DNA of 62,577 bases from Lenisia limosa (Eukaryota; Breviatea): assembly GCA_001655205.1 (NCBI GenBank), contig LPNZ01006074.1, positions 1-62,577 of the forward strand, written 5' to 3'. The stretch's first letter is position 1. Each line of letters begins with the position of its first letter. Below the pieces are notes generated by a model. The model was not told the DNA's origin and did not search any database. It saw nothing but the letters and a program-made list of their open reading frames with translations. The translations under genes were made by a program, and so were the position numbers. This document shows positions 22,336 to 33,200 of this stretch, piece by piece.

Positions 22336-25300
22336 ATTTGAGTGTCACAAATGCAAACGATTCTTCAGATTTCCCGGGGCTTACGGGATTCACCTCAAGC
22401 TCCACAGAAAATTACCACCAAATTCCAAAATTCTTATTTCAAATTCTGACCCCCAATGGAACGCAAAGGTGTACAATTGCTTCGGTAAGGGGGCACCTTA
22501 GGGTTTTGATTAATTATCAACCTTTGGATGTTTTTAACCAACTTCTATTATTTTTACATTTCAGGGGTTAGGCGAATGCCATGGGTAGCGGAAGGGCCTT
22601 TGATATTCCGATTGGCCCTGGTTGACCAGTTGATTATTGTATGCTCTTGCCTATATCGAATACTAGTCATTATGAATGCCCTCAAAAAATGTTACTGTGG
22701 TTTTCTCTGTGTAACAAACCTATCTTTCGAAAAACCACATCACTCACATTTAAGGCCTTAGTGGTTCTTTTCCTCAGTAGTCGCGTGATACCGCTGGAGT
22801 TCCGAATTTTCCTCATAGTATTCACCCTCTTCGGCCTACTAAGGTATTGTTGAACAACTGACTGCGCAAGTATTTTGACAACATTGCCAAAACAATTCGC
22901 GCCCCTTTTATTTTCTTCTGTTCCCGGTGCTTATGAAGGCTTACTTTTTAGTCTCTACCGGGGCCGCACGCTGCGATCCAGTCGATGGGCCATGTTTTTC
23001 CTTTTCTTGGTCATGGAGACTCTGATACTCACACTCACTGTGGGTTTGGCATATCTCATTTGTTCCATTTCTCTGGACTGATTCGGTATTTTGAATTCAA
23101 AGTAGATTTAATTTGATGTGATGATACAAATGCTGCTTGTAGATCATCTTTCAGGATCATATCATACTGTACTGACTTTCCTTAGACTATGTCATTCTAT
23201 TCGGATATCAAATCCCATCCGTGCCGTACATCGGGAGTCGAGATCGATACCGGATCAAATAGTAGGCCCATCGTACTGATCAAATAGTAGGCCCATGCTG
23301 TCATCTAGTTTGCCTTATAACTCTTACCTGTATTCTTAGAATCCTTGAGTAGTTTCACGTTTACCCCCAATCTTTAGCACCCGAATGCTCTTTCAATGAG
23401 AAAGCGGAGTGGACCTCTGATTTAGTTATTGGAGTGCTGTTCCTCATCCTCGGGTGTAAGTGGGGCTGTTTGAATGCTGTACGACAATAGGAATGGCATT
23501 TCAGTTCCAATCTGTTCGTGTGCTATATGTTTTTGACCCTTCAGTGATAGTCTGCGTCTCTGGATGGATGTACTACACGCGAGTTGATGTTATTGGTATG
23601 CATTTGATTCGTATAGGAAAATACAGTGTTACCACCTCCATATTCCATATGATATATATTGATTATATCATATACTATATTGGATTATGATATGCTTGAA
23701 CTCTGTGCATTTGTATTTTTCGCTTTATCAGATTCTAATCCGAACACAGAGGAGTCCTTAGGGGCTCTAGACATTTTGGACACTTTTCTCTGCAGAAGAC
23801 CAAATTACTTCAACTGGCTTCCAAGTGAGACAAGGGATAAGCTGCACGGTTGTTGGAAGGAAAGTTATAATGTTTCTCTTTGCTTGTTCTGCTTTCTATA
23901 TATTTGTCTGGAATATCGTACATCATACTCTAGTTTATCAACGTTGCATAATAGGGTATGATACCATTAAACTTGCTTCCGATATGCTTAATTACTGTCA
24001 AGTTCCCTCCCCTCAGAAGCCGGCAAGTTTCTACTTCTCTGAAGGTCACACTCACCAGGAGCACTTCTACAGCTACCTTGCGTTGGCATCCAAAGCTCGA
24101 GAAAACAGAACTGCTAGGGAGTCATCTGACCCTCATCAGTAAGCAACTACACCTGACTCTTAATGAATTCTATATATTATATGATGTTGCTTTACTCGAT
24201 TTCTGGCGCATATTCAAAGTTACCTTTTAGTGTGACCTTGAAGATGCCAAATGACAGCATAATCAGTAAGAGGAGAATGCTGTTTTCAGCCGTTTCAGTA
24301 GTTTTCCTTACCTTTTAGTTGAGATGGATGAAGTTGACAGTCAAATTTCCTTGTCGCCGTCATTGAGCCCCAAATTGCCGCGCTCGCCTCTCAGCAGGCC
24401 GCCATTATACGGTGAATCCCAGCCGTCTTCAAGTGACGCGTTGGTCCGAACTGACTCAGCCAAGTTAGCGTGGTGGATACTGCTTTATGGGGCTCGTCTG
24501 GGCTTTATGGGCTCGTCTGGGGGTCTTATGAAGTGATAACATTGACACAATCGACAACTGTATATGTTACAGCATTATCACAGGATTTACTCCACCCAGC
24601 AGTTGGCACCACAGCGGTTCCTTCGGTCTCAACGAAAGCGGGCAATCTCGCGATCTGACTGTTATTGACAGCATGCCCCCTCCAGGTAAGTGTTGCAGAG
24701 CTCTCAGTTTGCTTTAAGAATGATCTTTGGGACAATCAGACAACCTAGGAATAAAACAACTAGGTAGATGTCACCCTTACTATTTTGTGTTTATTTGGTT
24801 CAGTATCGCCCCGGATACGCAAGTTGCCTCCCCTCAAGATCAATAGTAAGTACGGCTACTACATCAACCCTTTCATGTTTTAGGTGTCGAATTCTTCATT
24901 TCCACTCACCTTCTAGCTAAGTCCCCGAAGCCTCCCCTCATATCCAGTCCTCGTACACCAATTTTGTGAGCTGGTAATATTAGTCTTGATTAAATGGGAT
25001 GGGATGATGTTCTTGTCAATTTATTTCTTGAGTTATGTCCAATTTCAGAAGAGTTTTATTTGCTTATGTTCCAGTCGAGACCTCCCAGAACCGCCTTCAA
25101 TGCGAGGAAGGGTGGGCTGAAATGATTTTTTCACAATAATAAGGTTCATATAAGGAACTATTAGGGAAGCATAAGACGAGAACTGAATGTTTCGCTGCGC
25201 TCAGATGTGTCATTTATGATTTTCTGATATTGATAAAGAATGCCATTTCTGATATTGTCCAGGTTCCGTCTCTGCAGTTATCTCGAAAGCCGAACTGGGA

Positions 25301-27540
25301 CTGTTCATGTGGGTGTCCTCAGGTGAGCCACCAATTGCCTTGACTCGAGGATTCAGTGTTGATGCTTCGGATGGATAGCTCCTTTCTCGTTTCCTCAGAC
25401 ATTGACTACTTTAACCTCCGACACAGGGCTACATCTTCCTTCTCTTCCACCCACCAACATGCCACCACTCAGCCTCCTGTGGAACAGTCTGTCAGTCCCT
25501 TGCTAATTCACAGGCGGGATCCGCATGTAGGTCCATTCAAACTCAGTGAGAGAAATACCTCTCATTCTATGGAACCTCGGTTAATGCACAATTATCCATG
25601 GAGTTACACATGACCTCACCTCGTAGACCATGAACAGCTTGTGTCCGAGCAAGTCGATTTTATCATGCACCACTCCGATAACCCAGGCACTCGGCTGTCC
25701 CCGCGATCGTCTCCACGGTCTGGAGGAATGATATTGTTGAGCCATGGAGTAACATTCTTATTATCTTTTGTTTTTTTAATATCTCATAAATGTGAGGGGT
25801 GGATGGCCTCGGTCTGACACTCCCTTTATTACGTCTTGTTTCAACATCATATCGATATCTATATTCATATAGCTATGTACTATCTGATCATATAATATAT
25901 AATATTGTCATTATTCAACTCCAAACGTAATAGGCAAGTTCTATTCACGCAGTAGTTCCACAAAATCGTCGAAGCACTCGGGCATCATCATAACGGAGAG
26001 GAAGTCAATGGAGCACCAAAGAAAAATGCCCGAGTACGCTGAATGGAAGCTCCGTTCAAATACAGCAGATATCATTCAGATGATTGATTAACTGTCTTTC
26101 TCCAATGAGTCCAAGTGCCATTTTACCTTCCTCCATGAGTGCCATTTTGGTTCCTGCTACCAATTAGAAATCCTGTGTTTCCGCTTTAGAGTACGATCGA
26201 TTGCTAATCTCTGTAGGAAGCAAATGAGAAGGTCATTGGATTCCGCCCGTCCCGCTCTCCCCGCAAATGGCCAACTTGGTATGCGTCCACGTTTATGAAG
26301 ATTATTCGAGACATTCAGTCTTTTTTTGGACCGGGTGAGAAACCTAGTACTAATGCTAAAGGTACCCTGGTTCCCAAGACGCCGTTTTCACAAAATAATG
26401 ATCCAAGCGATCTCGATGTTGATGACCTCATTCTGACACCACCCCTTACGCCAACCTCCGAAATAATCAGTGGGGGTTGCGAAATTCAGTACATCTGCGG
26501 CTGTGTTAGTTGTGACAACGGATTGTGTTAGTTTTTATTTTGGAGTCTTGTAATCTAAAACAACTGTAGTTCCTGACGCTGCTCCTCGCTCGTCTCTGGA
26601 CCCTCTGAACCCTCATGTTCTTCTGGCAAACGGACTGTCAACACCTGCCGTGTCCCAGTCTTGCATCTCAACTCCTCGTGAGGATGGGGGAAATACCGTG
26701 ATATCAGTTTGTGTGTGAATGCGAACCATTATATATATTATAGCAATGAGATATAAAATGAACAGGACGGAAATTATATCTCAAAGCAACTTGGACTTTG
26801 GCAGTCCACTGACGGTTTAGGAGTGTTCCCGTCTTCTGCATCTGATGGGCTGCATCTACTACGCCAACGCTACTACTCGACCTCAATGATTGAACTCAAA
26901 GACATCGAAAGGAGGGAGCGGGATAATGAGGTCAGTTTTATTCCATCCCACGTCCAATTGTTAATTCTTGTTACCCATCCACCCTATCCTGAGGGAGGTT
27001 TTTGTTGTTGCAATTTCTCGTCGACGTTTCCTGCGTTACAGCCCGCAGCGCCAAAAGTCTGCGCGACAATCTTTGGAGGCGCTTCGGTCAGAATGGCGAA
27101 CGTTGGAACGAGTGCACATGAAGGAACGGAGGAGTATGGAGAAGAAAAAGAGCATGGAACTGGAGAGGTTGGCCTATTCAATAACATTATGATGCGTATA
27201 GGATGCTTAAACTCAGGCATTGTAACTAGTGCTCCGTGCAATTAATTATTTGAGGATATTAATTGACAATATTAGAAATTAAAGTATCTGGAATAGGGTT
27301 CCCGTTACACTATGTCCCACGTCAAATTTTGAAAATAATTCTTAATTGCCCATTGTATCGACTAACAACTTTAGAAGTAGAAGGGCAGCAGTAAAGCCTC
27401 CCCCTACCCCAAAAAAACCCAAAAAGTATGTCCATAATCCAGAATCGATATTATGAGATAATCAAGATCCCCATTTTTTACAAACCAGGAAAAAGCCCTA
27501 CAAGAAGCAAACGACCGTGGAGTGGCCCGCACCGTCTTAG
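22336..27540 (+). CDS. multi-span receptor-like protein with Ser/Pro-rich tail
   Basis: I do not recognise the family. The N-terminal region (22336-22650) can be read in two frames (see rejected items). Hydrophobic spans follow: ALVVLFLSSRVIPLEF and IFLIVFTLFGLL (22755-22845), MFFLFLVMETLILTLTVGLA (22990-23080), DLVIGVLFLILG (23420-23455), a short one near 23545, and VIMFLFACSAFYIFVWNIV (23860-23930). From about 24320 the protein is a long disordered tail: SLSPSLSPKLPRSPLSRP, GFTPPSSWHHSGSFGLNESG, SPRSSPRSGG, FRPSRSPRKWP. Next comes a coiled block, QSLEALRSEWRTLERVHMKE (27060-27170), and a very basic end KPPPTPKKPKKKKPYKK with stop 27538-27540. Splice phases of the last three exons agree. The overall plan resembles a seven-span receptor with a large cytoplasmic scaffold tail; that is inference. 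The boundary with the upstream prominin-like gene is only 10 bp, so fusion or a hidden first exon is possible. Confidence 0.45.
23252..23301 (+). repeat. 25-bp tandem duplication in intron
   Basis: Two adjacent copies of a 25-bp unit beginning GATCAAATAGTAGGCCCAT inside an intron of the receptor-like gene. Confidence 0.8.
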
Positions 27541-27651
27541 TTTTCGAAGTATATTTTGTATATTAGCATGGATTGGAAATTCAGATTCACTGAAAGAAGT
27601 GAAGCCCTAATTCCATTCCTCAGGTGTAGTTTCATATCTGCATTAGACTGT

Positions 27652-29665
27652 TTAGGGTCTGACGAGACGAATGGGGAAGTTTTCAGTGATGATGTGGTTG
27701 TCGGAGAAGAGGATGATGAGATTGACTTCGAACTCAAGCTTGAAAGCTCGTGTGCCGATTGTGGGGCATGTGAAGAGGCGGGGGAAAACCTGGGGGTCAG
27801 GACCGAAGCAGCAATCAGCGTCACACATCGCATAAATCAAAACTCCAAAAAACACACACACAACGAGTGGATAGAAGAATGTTTCAAATAGTTGAGCAAT
27901 CGTGTCTCACCATGAAAATTGGGATGACAAGCTTTCGGCAAACATCGCCCTCCGCTATCTGTACGTTTTGGATTTCCGTTGCTGGGGAGTAAAATAGGAA
28001 CATTTATGAAACAAAAAAAGCCCAAATCAACTCTGTTGAACAACACGCGAAGGTTGATAACAACANNNNNNNNNNNNNNNNNNNNNNNNNNNNNNNNNNN
28101 NNNNNNNNNNNNNNNNNNNNNNNNNNNNNNNNNNNNNNATTAAAATGATAGATGAACTGACGCAGAAATAATCAACAGATGGTTAAAAAAGCACTTGCCT
28201 TTGTTAAGCACAATGCCAAGCTCACCATCTCGAACTTCGTTTTCTCCTAAACACACTGTTTCAACTCGCACAAGCTGAAGCTCTAAATTGTCAATGGTTT
28301 ATATGACGCAGTCGACAAAATACTGTTTCTTCGCCATCCCTAGCAAACCTATTTTTTTAATCTCAGCGTCACACGACTGTACCACCAACTCCCCAGTTAG
28401 GGGTTTGTTGATTGCACACACTGCTGAAGCTAACTTGCCAAATATCTCGAAATCCGGGATGTTTGAGAGCGAGTTCTGTTGCAGTAAGAAGCCACTACTG
28501 ATAATTGTCGGGGACTGGAAAATAGGTGTTTTCTGATATTCCCATCTCATAAAATTTGAGCATGGCAATTTGATCCGGTTTAATATGAAATTTCTCAATC
28601 TAAACGTTTCCCACATCCGCAGCAAGTTCCTCAAAATATCACCAACCTTCTTGACATTCTCCAGGGATGCGGGTTTGATGCTGAAGTTCACCGGCTTGGC
28701 CTTGACAACTCTCCGTTGATCCTGCATTTCGGTAAACTGCCATCGTCGTTCGCACAAACTAACCAATCTCATGCCCCCCCCCCCACCTCATTTTCTACCA
28801 CGAATTCTATATCCTTTTCCAGGGTTTTTGATAGACCACTCCGTCTCAGGGCAGCCTTGAGGCGATACTCAATATTCACAAAGACCTGAGCTGTGAAAAT
28901 GGACATATCACTGGAGGGGACGGGGTTCAGGAATGTGTATTGATATTATATGAGGGCAATGGAAAAATGATAGCCAGTTTTGTGAGGTTGCCATTCGTTC
29001 ATTAACTTATATTTATTGTTTGTTGAAATTTTTTTGTTTATTTTTAATCATCACCTGTTAACAACAAAAGAAAGTATATTAGCCCATCTGAAGAGCAATT
29101 CCCCTCCCTCCCATACCCCATGATATGTCTCATGGATGACTTGACTGTCCAGAGCCTTGAGCGGGATCTCGAAAGGTACCTCCGTCACTCCCTCGGGGAA
29201 CTTGCCGGCCTTCACCACCTCAACCTGCGGTGTCATGGAACAAACCATATTGGGGGAAAAACTATCCTAGAAGAGTATACTTGATCCATAAAAGCGATAT
29301 TGTAGATAGACATATAAGTTGAGTATCCCCAGTCATTTAAAACTTGTCAGAGGCCCACCTGATACTGCACGAGAGGAGTTGGTTTAAGATTATTGTAGAA
29401 TGCATCAAGGAGCCCGATATTATTGGGGGAAACTTGGAGGGAGAGAGTACCTTCCTTAGAGGATAAGTAGGTTTGGACATGAAGACTGTAGCAAACCAAA
29501 AGAAGTGTTAGCCCTTGATGTGATAAGTTGCTGTTAGCCGAAACAACAATTGTTCCAGTAACAGAAGTCTGGGGGAGGGTCAGCAAAGCCTATATACCTT
29601 GGAAAACAAACATTGGGGTGATAAACTTTATCAGCGTTCTTTAATCTGATATTGATAGATGACAT
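27652..29665 (-). CDS. VPS26C: VPS26C (DSCR3), retriever arrestin-fold subunit
   Basis: Subunit of the retriever complex, which recycles endosomal cargo with the CCC and WASH complexes. Starts MSSINIRLKNADKVYHPNVC at 29665. Exon blocks in family order: LSHQGLTLL, SLQVSPNNIGLLDAFYNNLK then PTPLVQYQ (29360-29560), VVKAGKFPEGVTEVPFEIPL then HETYHGVW (29110-29225), FVNIEYRLKAALRRSGLSKT (28790-28890), KAKPVNFSIKPASLENVKKV (28650-28720), INKPLTGELVVQSCDAEIKK (28340-28430), TEIQNVQIAEGDVCRKLVIP (27910-27981) and VFPRLFTCPTIGTRAFKLEF ending HIITENFPIRLVRP. The KPLTGELVV and FPRLFTCPT blocks separate it from VPS26A/B. One intron (from 27982) contains an introner-like element plus the gap 28066-28138, and its upstream boundary appears to use a GC donor (AAAG/GCAAGT). 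The gene looks intact. Confidence 0.93.
27982..28065 (-). repeat. introner-like element, family A, copy 1
   Basis: On the minus strand the tract ends TTTTACTCCCCAG directly against the VPS26C exon that begins at 27981. The same end is found at 30313 and 31854 in the kinesin gene. The first 60 bp match copy 2 almost base for base. The rest runs into a gap. Confidence 0.75.
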
Positions 29666-30237
29666 TGTCGTCAATTAGCCAGGAGAAGGCAGCTATTCCG
29701 CCATACACTAAGCGCGGATAATATATGCCTTTTTTCTGCTGCCTTTTGTTATATATGTAGTGTAATTAAATAGTAAACAACATGTAGTTGTTTTCTTCTT
29801 TTTTTCTTTTCTTGCTCAATTTTCTGCTCTCACATTTCCCGATCCGCCGCCGGGTCCTCTCTGGTTACCGCCGGAGAACAAGGAAACTCACATTTGCATA
29901 TATTTTTCGATAAGTGGGGTAACGCACAGGGCGGTAGTTCGCCATCTTGATTGTTGCCAAAAATACCAGCATGCCAGAAATAACTTTTCCATGTGTTTGG
30001 GTGTTTGGGTGTTTGTTTCCAAAACCTGAAAGAAACAGATCGACCATCAAATAAACCAAGCAAACAAAAAGAAAAAGAAACAACTACGGCCATTGGCGTG
30101 CACACTCAGCCACCAACTGGCTGAAGCGTAAGTCAAACAAAAAAGTGGACCTGTCATTAGGTTGGTAGCAACAATAAAACCATCCAACGTGGGTCTCTCA
30201 GAAGGAGGGCAATCCAGCTACATACCTTGGGACCTTT
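29666..30237. other. spacer with a possible small exon
   Basis: Lies between the VPS26C start and the kinesin stop. A minus-strand ATG at 29945 opens MANYRPVRYPTYRKIYAN and meets a good donor (GTGAGT) at 29891. A Lys-rich open block, KIEQEKKKRRKQ, lies about 80 bp further on that strand. They could form a tiny gene, but I recognise nothing. The remainder is T-rich. Confidence 0.25.
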
Positions 30238-33200
30238 TTACTTTTTAGTCATAAGTTCGTCAATCTGCTTACGAAGCCTCGCAATTTCACGGGTCTCAAT
30301 GTTCTTCGACGCCTGGGGGGAGTAAAATTGGAAATAAAACAAAAAGCCCAAATCAACTCTGTTGACAAGAGTTGAGAACAACAAAACAAACAAAGTCCAG
30401 GCCACTCGCTTCTACAGCACCGCATCCCATCTTTTCAGCGTATGGAGGGGGGGGGGGNNNNNNNNNNNNNNNNNNNNNNNNNNNNNNNNNNNNNNNNNNN
30501 NNNNNNNNNNNNNNNNNNNNNNNNNNNNNNNNNNNNNNNNNNNNNNNNNNNNNNNNNNNNNNNNNNNNNNNNNNNNNNNNNNNNACAGAACATGAGAGTC
30601 TTCGCGTTACCACTAAATCGGTTATCTTCTGCCTGAATGTAAATAGAAACACATCAGATATTAGGAGGTCAGAACTACTAATACCCAATCCATAGATACC
30701 AAAAAAAAACCAGTTATAAAGGATAGTAAGCCATAAAACCACACATATAGTACCAAACACACCCAATGGAGTCCTGCATGAGACGGGTGAGGAGGGAGTT
30801 GCGGTATGGCACATGCTTGTTGTTGTCGGAGCAGGCCACAATGACGTCGTTGAGGGCGGAGAGGGACTGAAATGTCAGAGGAATTCAGCGTGAACGATCA
30901 CACTATCCACATATAAGTCATACCTTGTTGATTGCAGTTGCTTCCTTCAACTGGTCGCCAGTAGCCCCCGACTTCTGAACACGCTCACTTCCGGCCAAAT
31001 CAATGAACGACAGTTTGCCGTGCGACACGACGCCTACACATCCTCAATATACAGTCCATTTAGCTCATCCTCAATACAAAAATGGGGTAACATAAGTTTC
31101 TTGAGACTCTGGAGTTATTCACTAGTTAATAGAATCTGGGAGAATGCAAGTTTAGGTGACACAAAGACAGTTCATGCATACCGGTACTCTTGTCCTTGCC
31201 CTTGATGATGACTGAGAAGATCTGATGTGACCGTGAGGATTGTTCGTTCATCAGGGTCGAGGAGACCTGGTTGTGAGAAATGTGAATACAAGCTCCCGGC
31301 AATTAACAAATGGTCAACTCCATCATATCCCAGTACGTTACGCCCACCTTTCTTCTTGAGATTCCCTCATTGAACACTGCATCAAGTTCGGTGTAGGAGG
31401 AAACTGGCTTTTCGATAATGTTTGAAACGTAAACCTGGGGGGGGGGGTTAATGGGCTGTTATGAAAGTGGGAGACCAGTATTGCAACCGATATACACAAG
31501 AGTTTCACAAAAGTCCAATATTTTGTCTCAACAATGGAATGGCCCGTTGTGCACCTGGTTGGTGTTTTTGTCCAGCTTGACGTCCAGCTTAGGAGGGTTG
31601 GCTGACTCTTCTCTTAAGAGATCCTTGAGATGATCCTGGTAGATTTCAACCTAGCCAGTTAGAGGGGCAAACAGGGTGTAGATTGAGGAACCACTTCAAC
31701 CATCTTATTCCTAAGCATGAAACTAGAACCAACCATGTAGCAGGAGATCTTGAACGTGGACCGTTTTGACTCGTCTTTCAGGGTGGAGAAGAGAGTCTTG
31801 AGGGCACGGGGAGTGATACCGTCATGGCCAGGCTCTCCAGTCATGGTGAAGGTCTGGGGAGTAAAATTGGAAAATTTATGAAACAAAAAAGCCCAAAGTT
31901 GCATGTTTCATAATATAACGAGGTCATTCCGGATGCCAGAGTCTCCCCCAAACCTTTCCGGAGCCGGTTTGGCCGAAGGCAAAGACAGTGACATTGTAGC
32001 CGTCAACAGCGGATTGCATGAGGTAACTGGGGGTGAAAAGGGAGATTCATTATAATAAAACAATCTGAGAATGAACTCTGCTCAAGATTTCCAAACACAC
32101 ACACACGAGAGTCAAACAACGGCTTCAACAACAAGATGAATAACATCTCAAAATATATACTATGATAAATATAATATAATATAATATATCGGTATCATTT
32201 GTATAAAACAAATTGCAGCATACCTGGTGTCCTCGAAGATGTCGTCCTGGGTGCTGTTGAACTCAAAGGTGTGGTCAAACTCAAACTGCTTCGCGGCCTT
32301 GCTACCCTTTCCTTCCTAATATGGTAAGAATCGAAATCCTTTCCCTCCTAAAAAGGTATTGAAAACACTTTCTCACAACGGAAAGAGGGTGTATTTCTTT
32401 TCCAAAACGGCAAGCACTTCCCCCACCTCATCAGCAGCAAGAACCTTGCAAGAATACTCGTCAGGGAATGTGAGCACCTAACTCAGTGAAAAAAAAGCTC
32501 TTTGAACAGCAATACTGATCCAAAACCCGACCTATTATGGTATTACATCTAATATTTCAGCTGTGTAAAAAAAATCCGAATGATTAATACCAGCAGTATT
32601 GTTCCCATAATACATATGATATGTATGATATTGTAATATATGGCATGTAAATCCGGTCCAAACCTGGCTGCACTCACGCGCCTTCTCAGATTTGGACATT
32701 GGGCGGCAACGGGTGTAGACACGGATCTGGGAAGTACGTGAAATCCATGAAGGGTATGATACCCAAAAAGGCCGAATCACATCGAACATAGACCGTCTAT
32801 GAGAAACAAAGTACATGATTTGTATTTAGTTTGACTGATCATTATAACTTAACAATGCATGTAAGATGCTTACAGAANNNNNNNNNNNNNNNNNNNNNNN
32901 NNNNNNNNNNNNNNNNNNNNNNNNNNNNNNNNNNNNNNNNNNNNNNNNNNNNNNNNNNNNNNNNNNNNNNNNNNNNNNNNNNNNTGGCCAACACACAAGG
33001 GTTAATACCAAAAAAAAAACAAACAAAGCCCAGGAGAGTCGCTTCTGAAGCACCGCATCCCATCACTCCAGCACACCGCCCTTCATGTCTTCCAACACAC
33101 ACCTTGCCCTTCATGTCTTCCAATTGGTTATAGTACTTCTTTCGCAGGCGGCATTCGTCCTTGTACTGCGTCGTCGCCTCTAAGGGGGTGAAAAAAAGAC

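Noticed and set aside
22336-22485. A perfect C2H2 zinc-finger pattern (FECHKCKRFFRFPGAYGIHL, then KLH)
   Set aside because: The spacing C-x2-C-x12-H-x3-H fits, and this frame joins in phase to both neighbouring exons. But a competing frame (VTNANDSSDFPGLTGFTSSS) reads like a glycosylated extracellular domain, which suits the spans that follow. A zinc finger in this context is implausible, so I do not call it.
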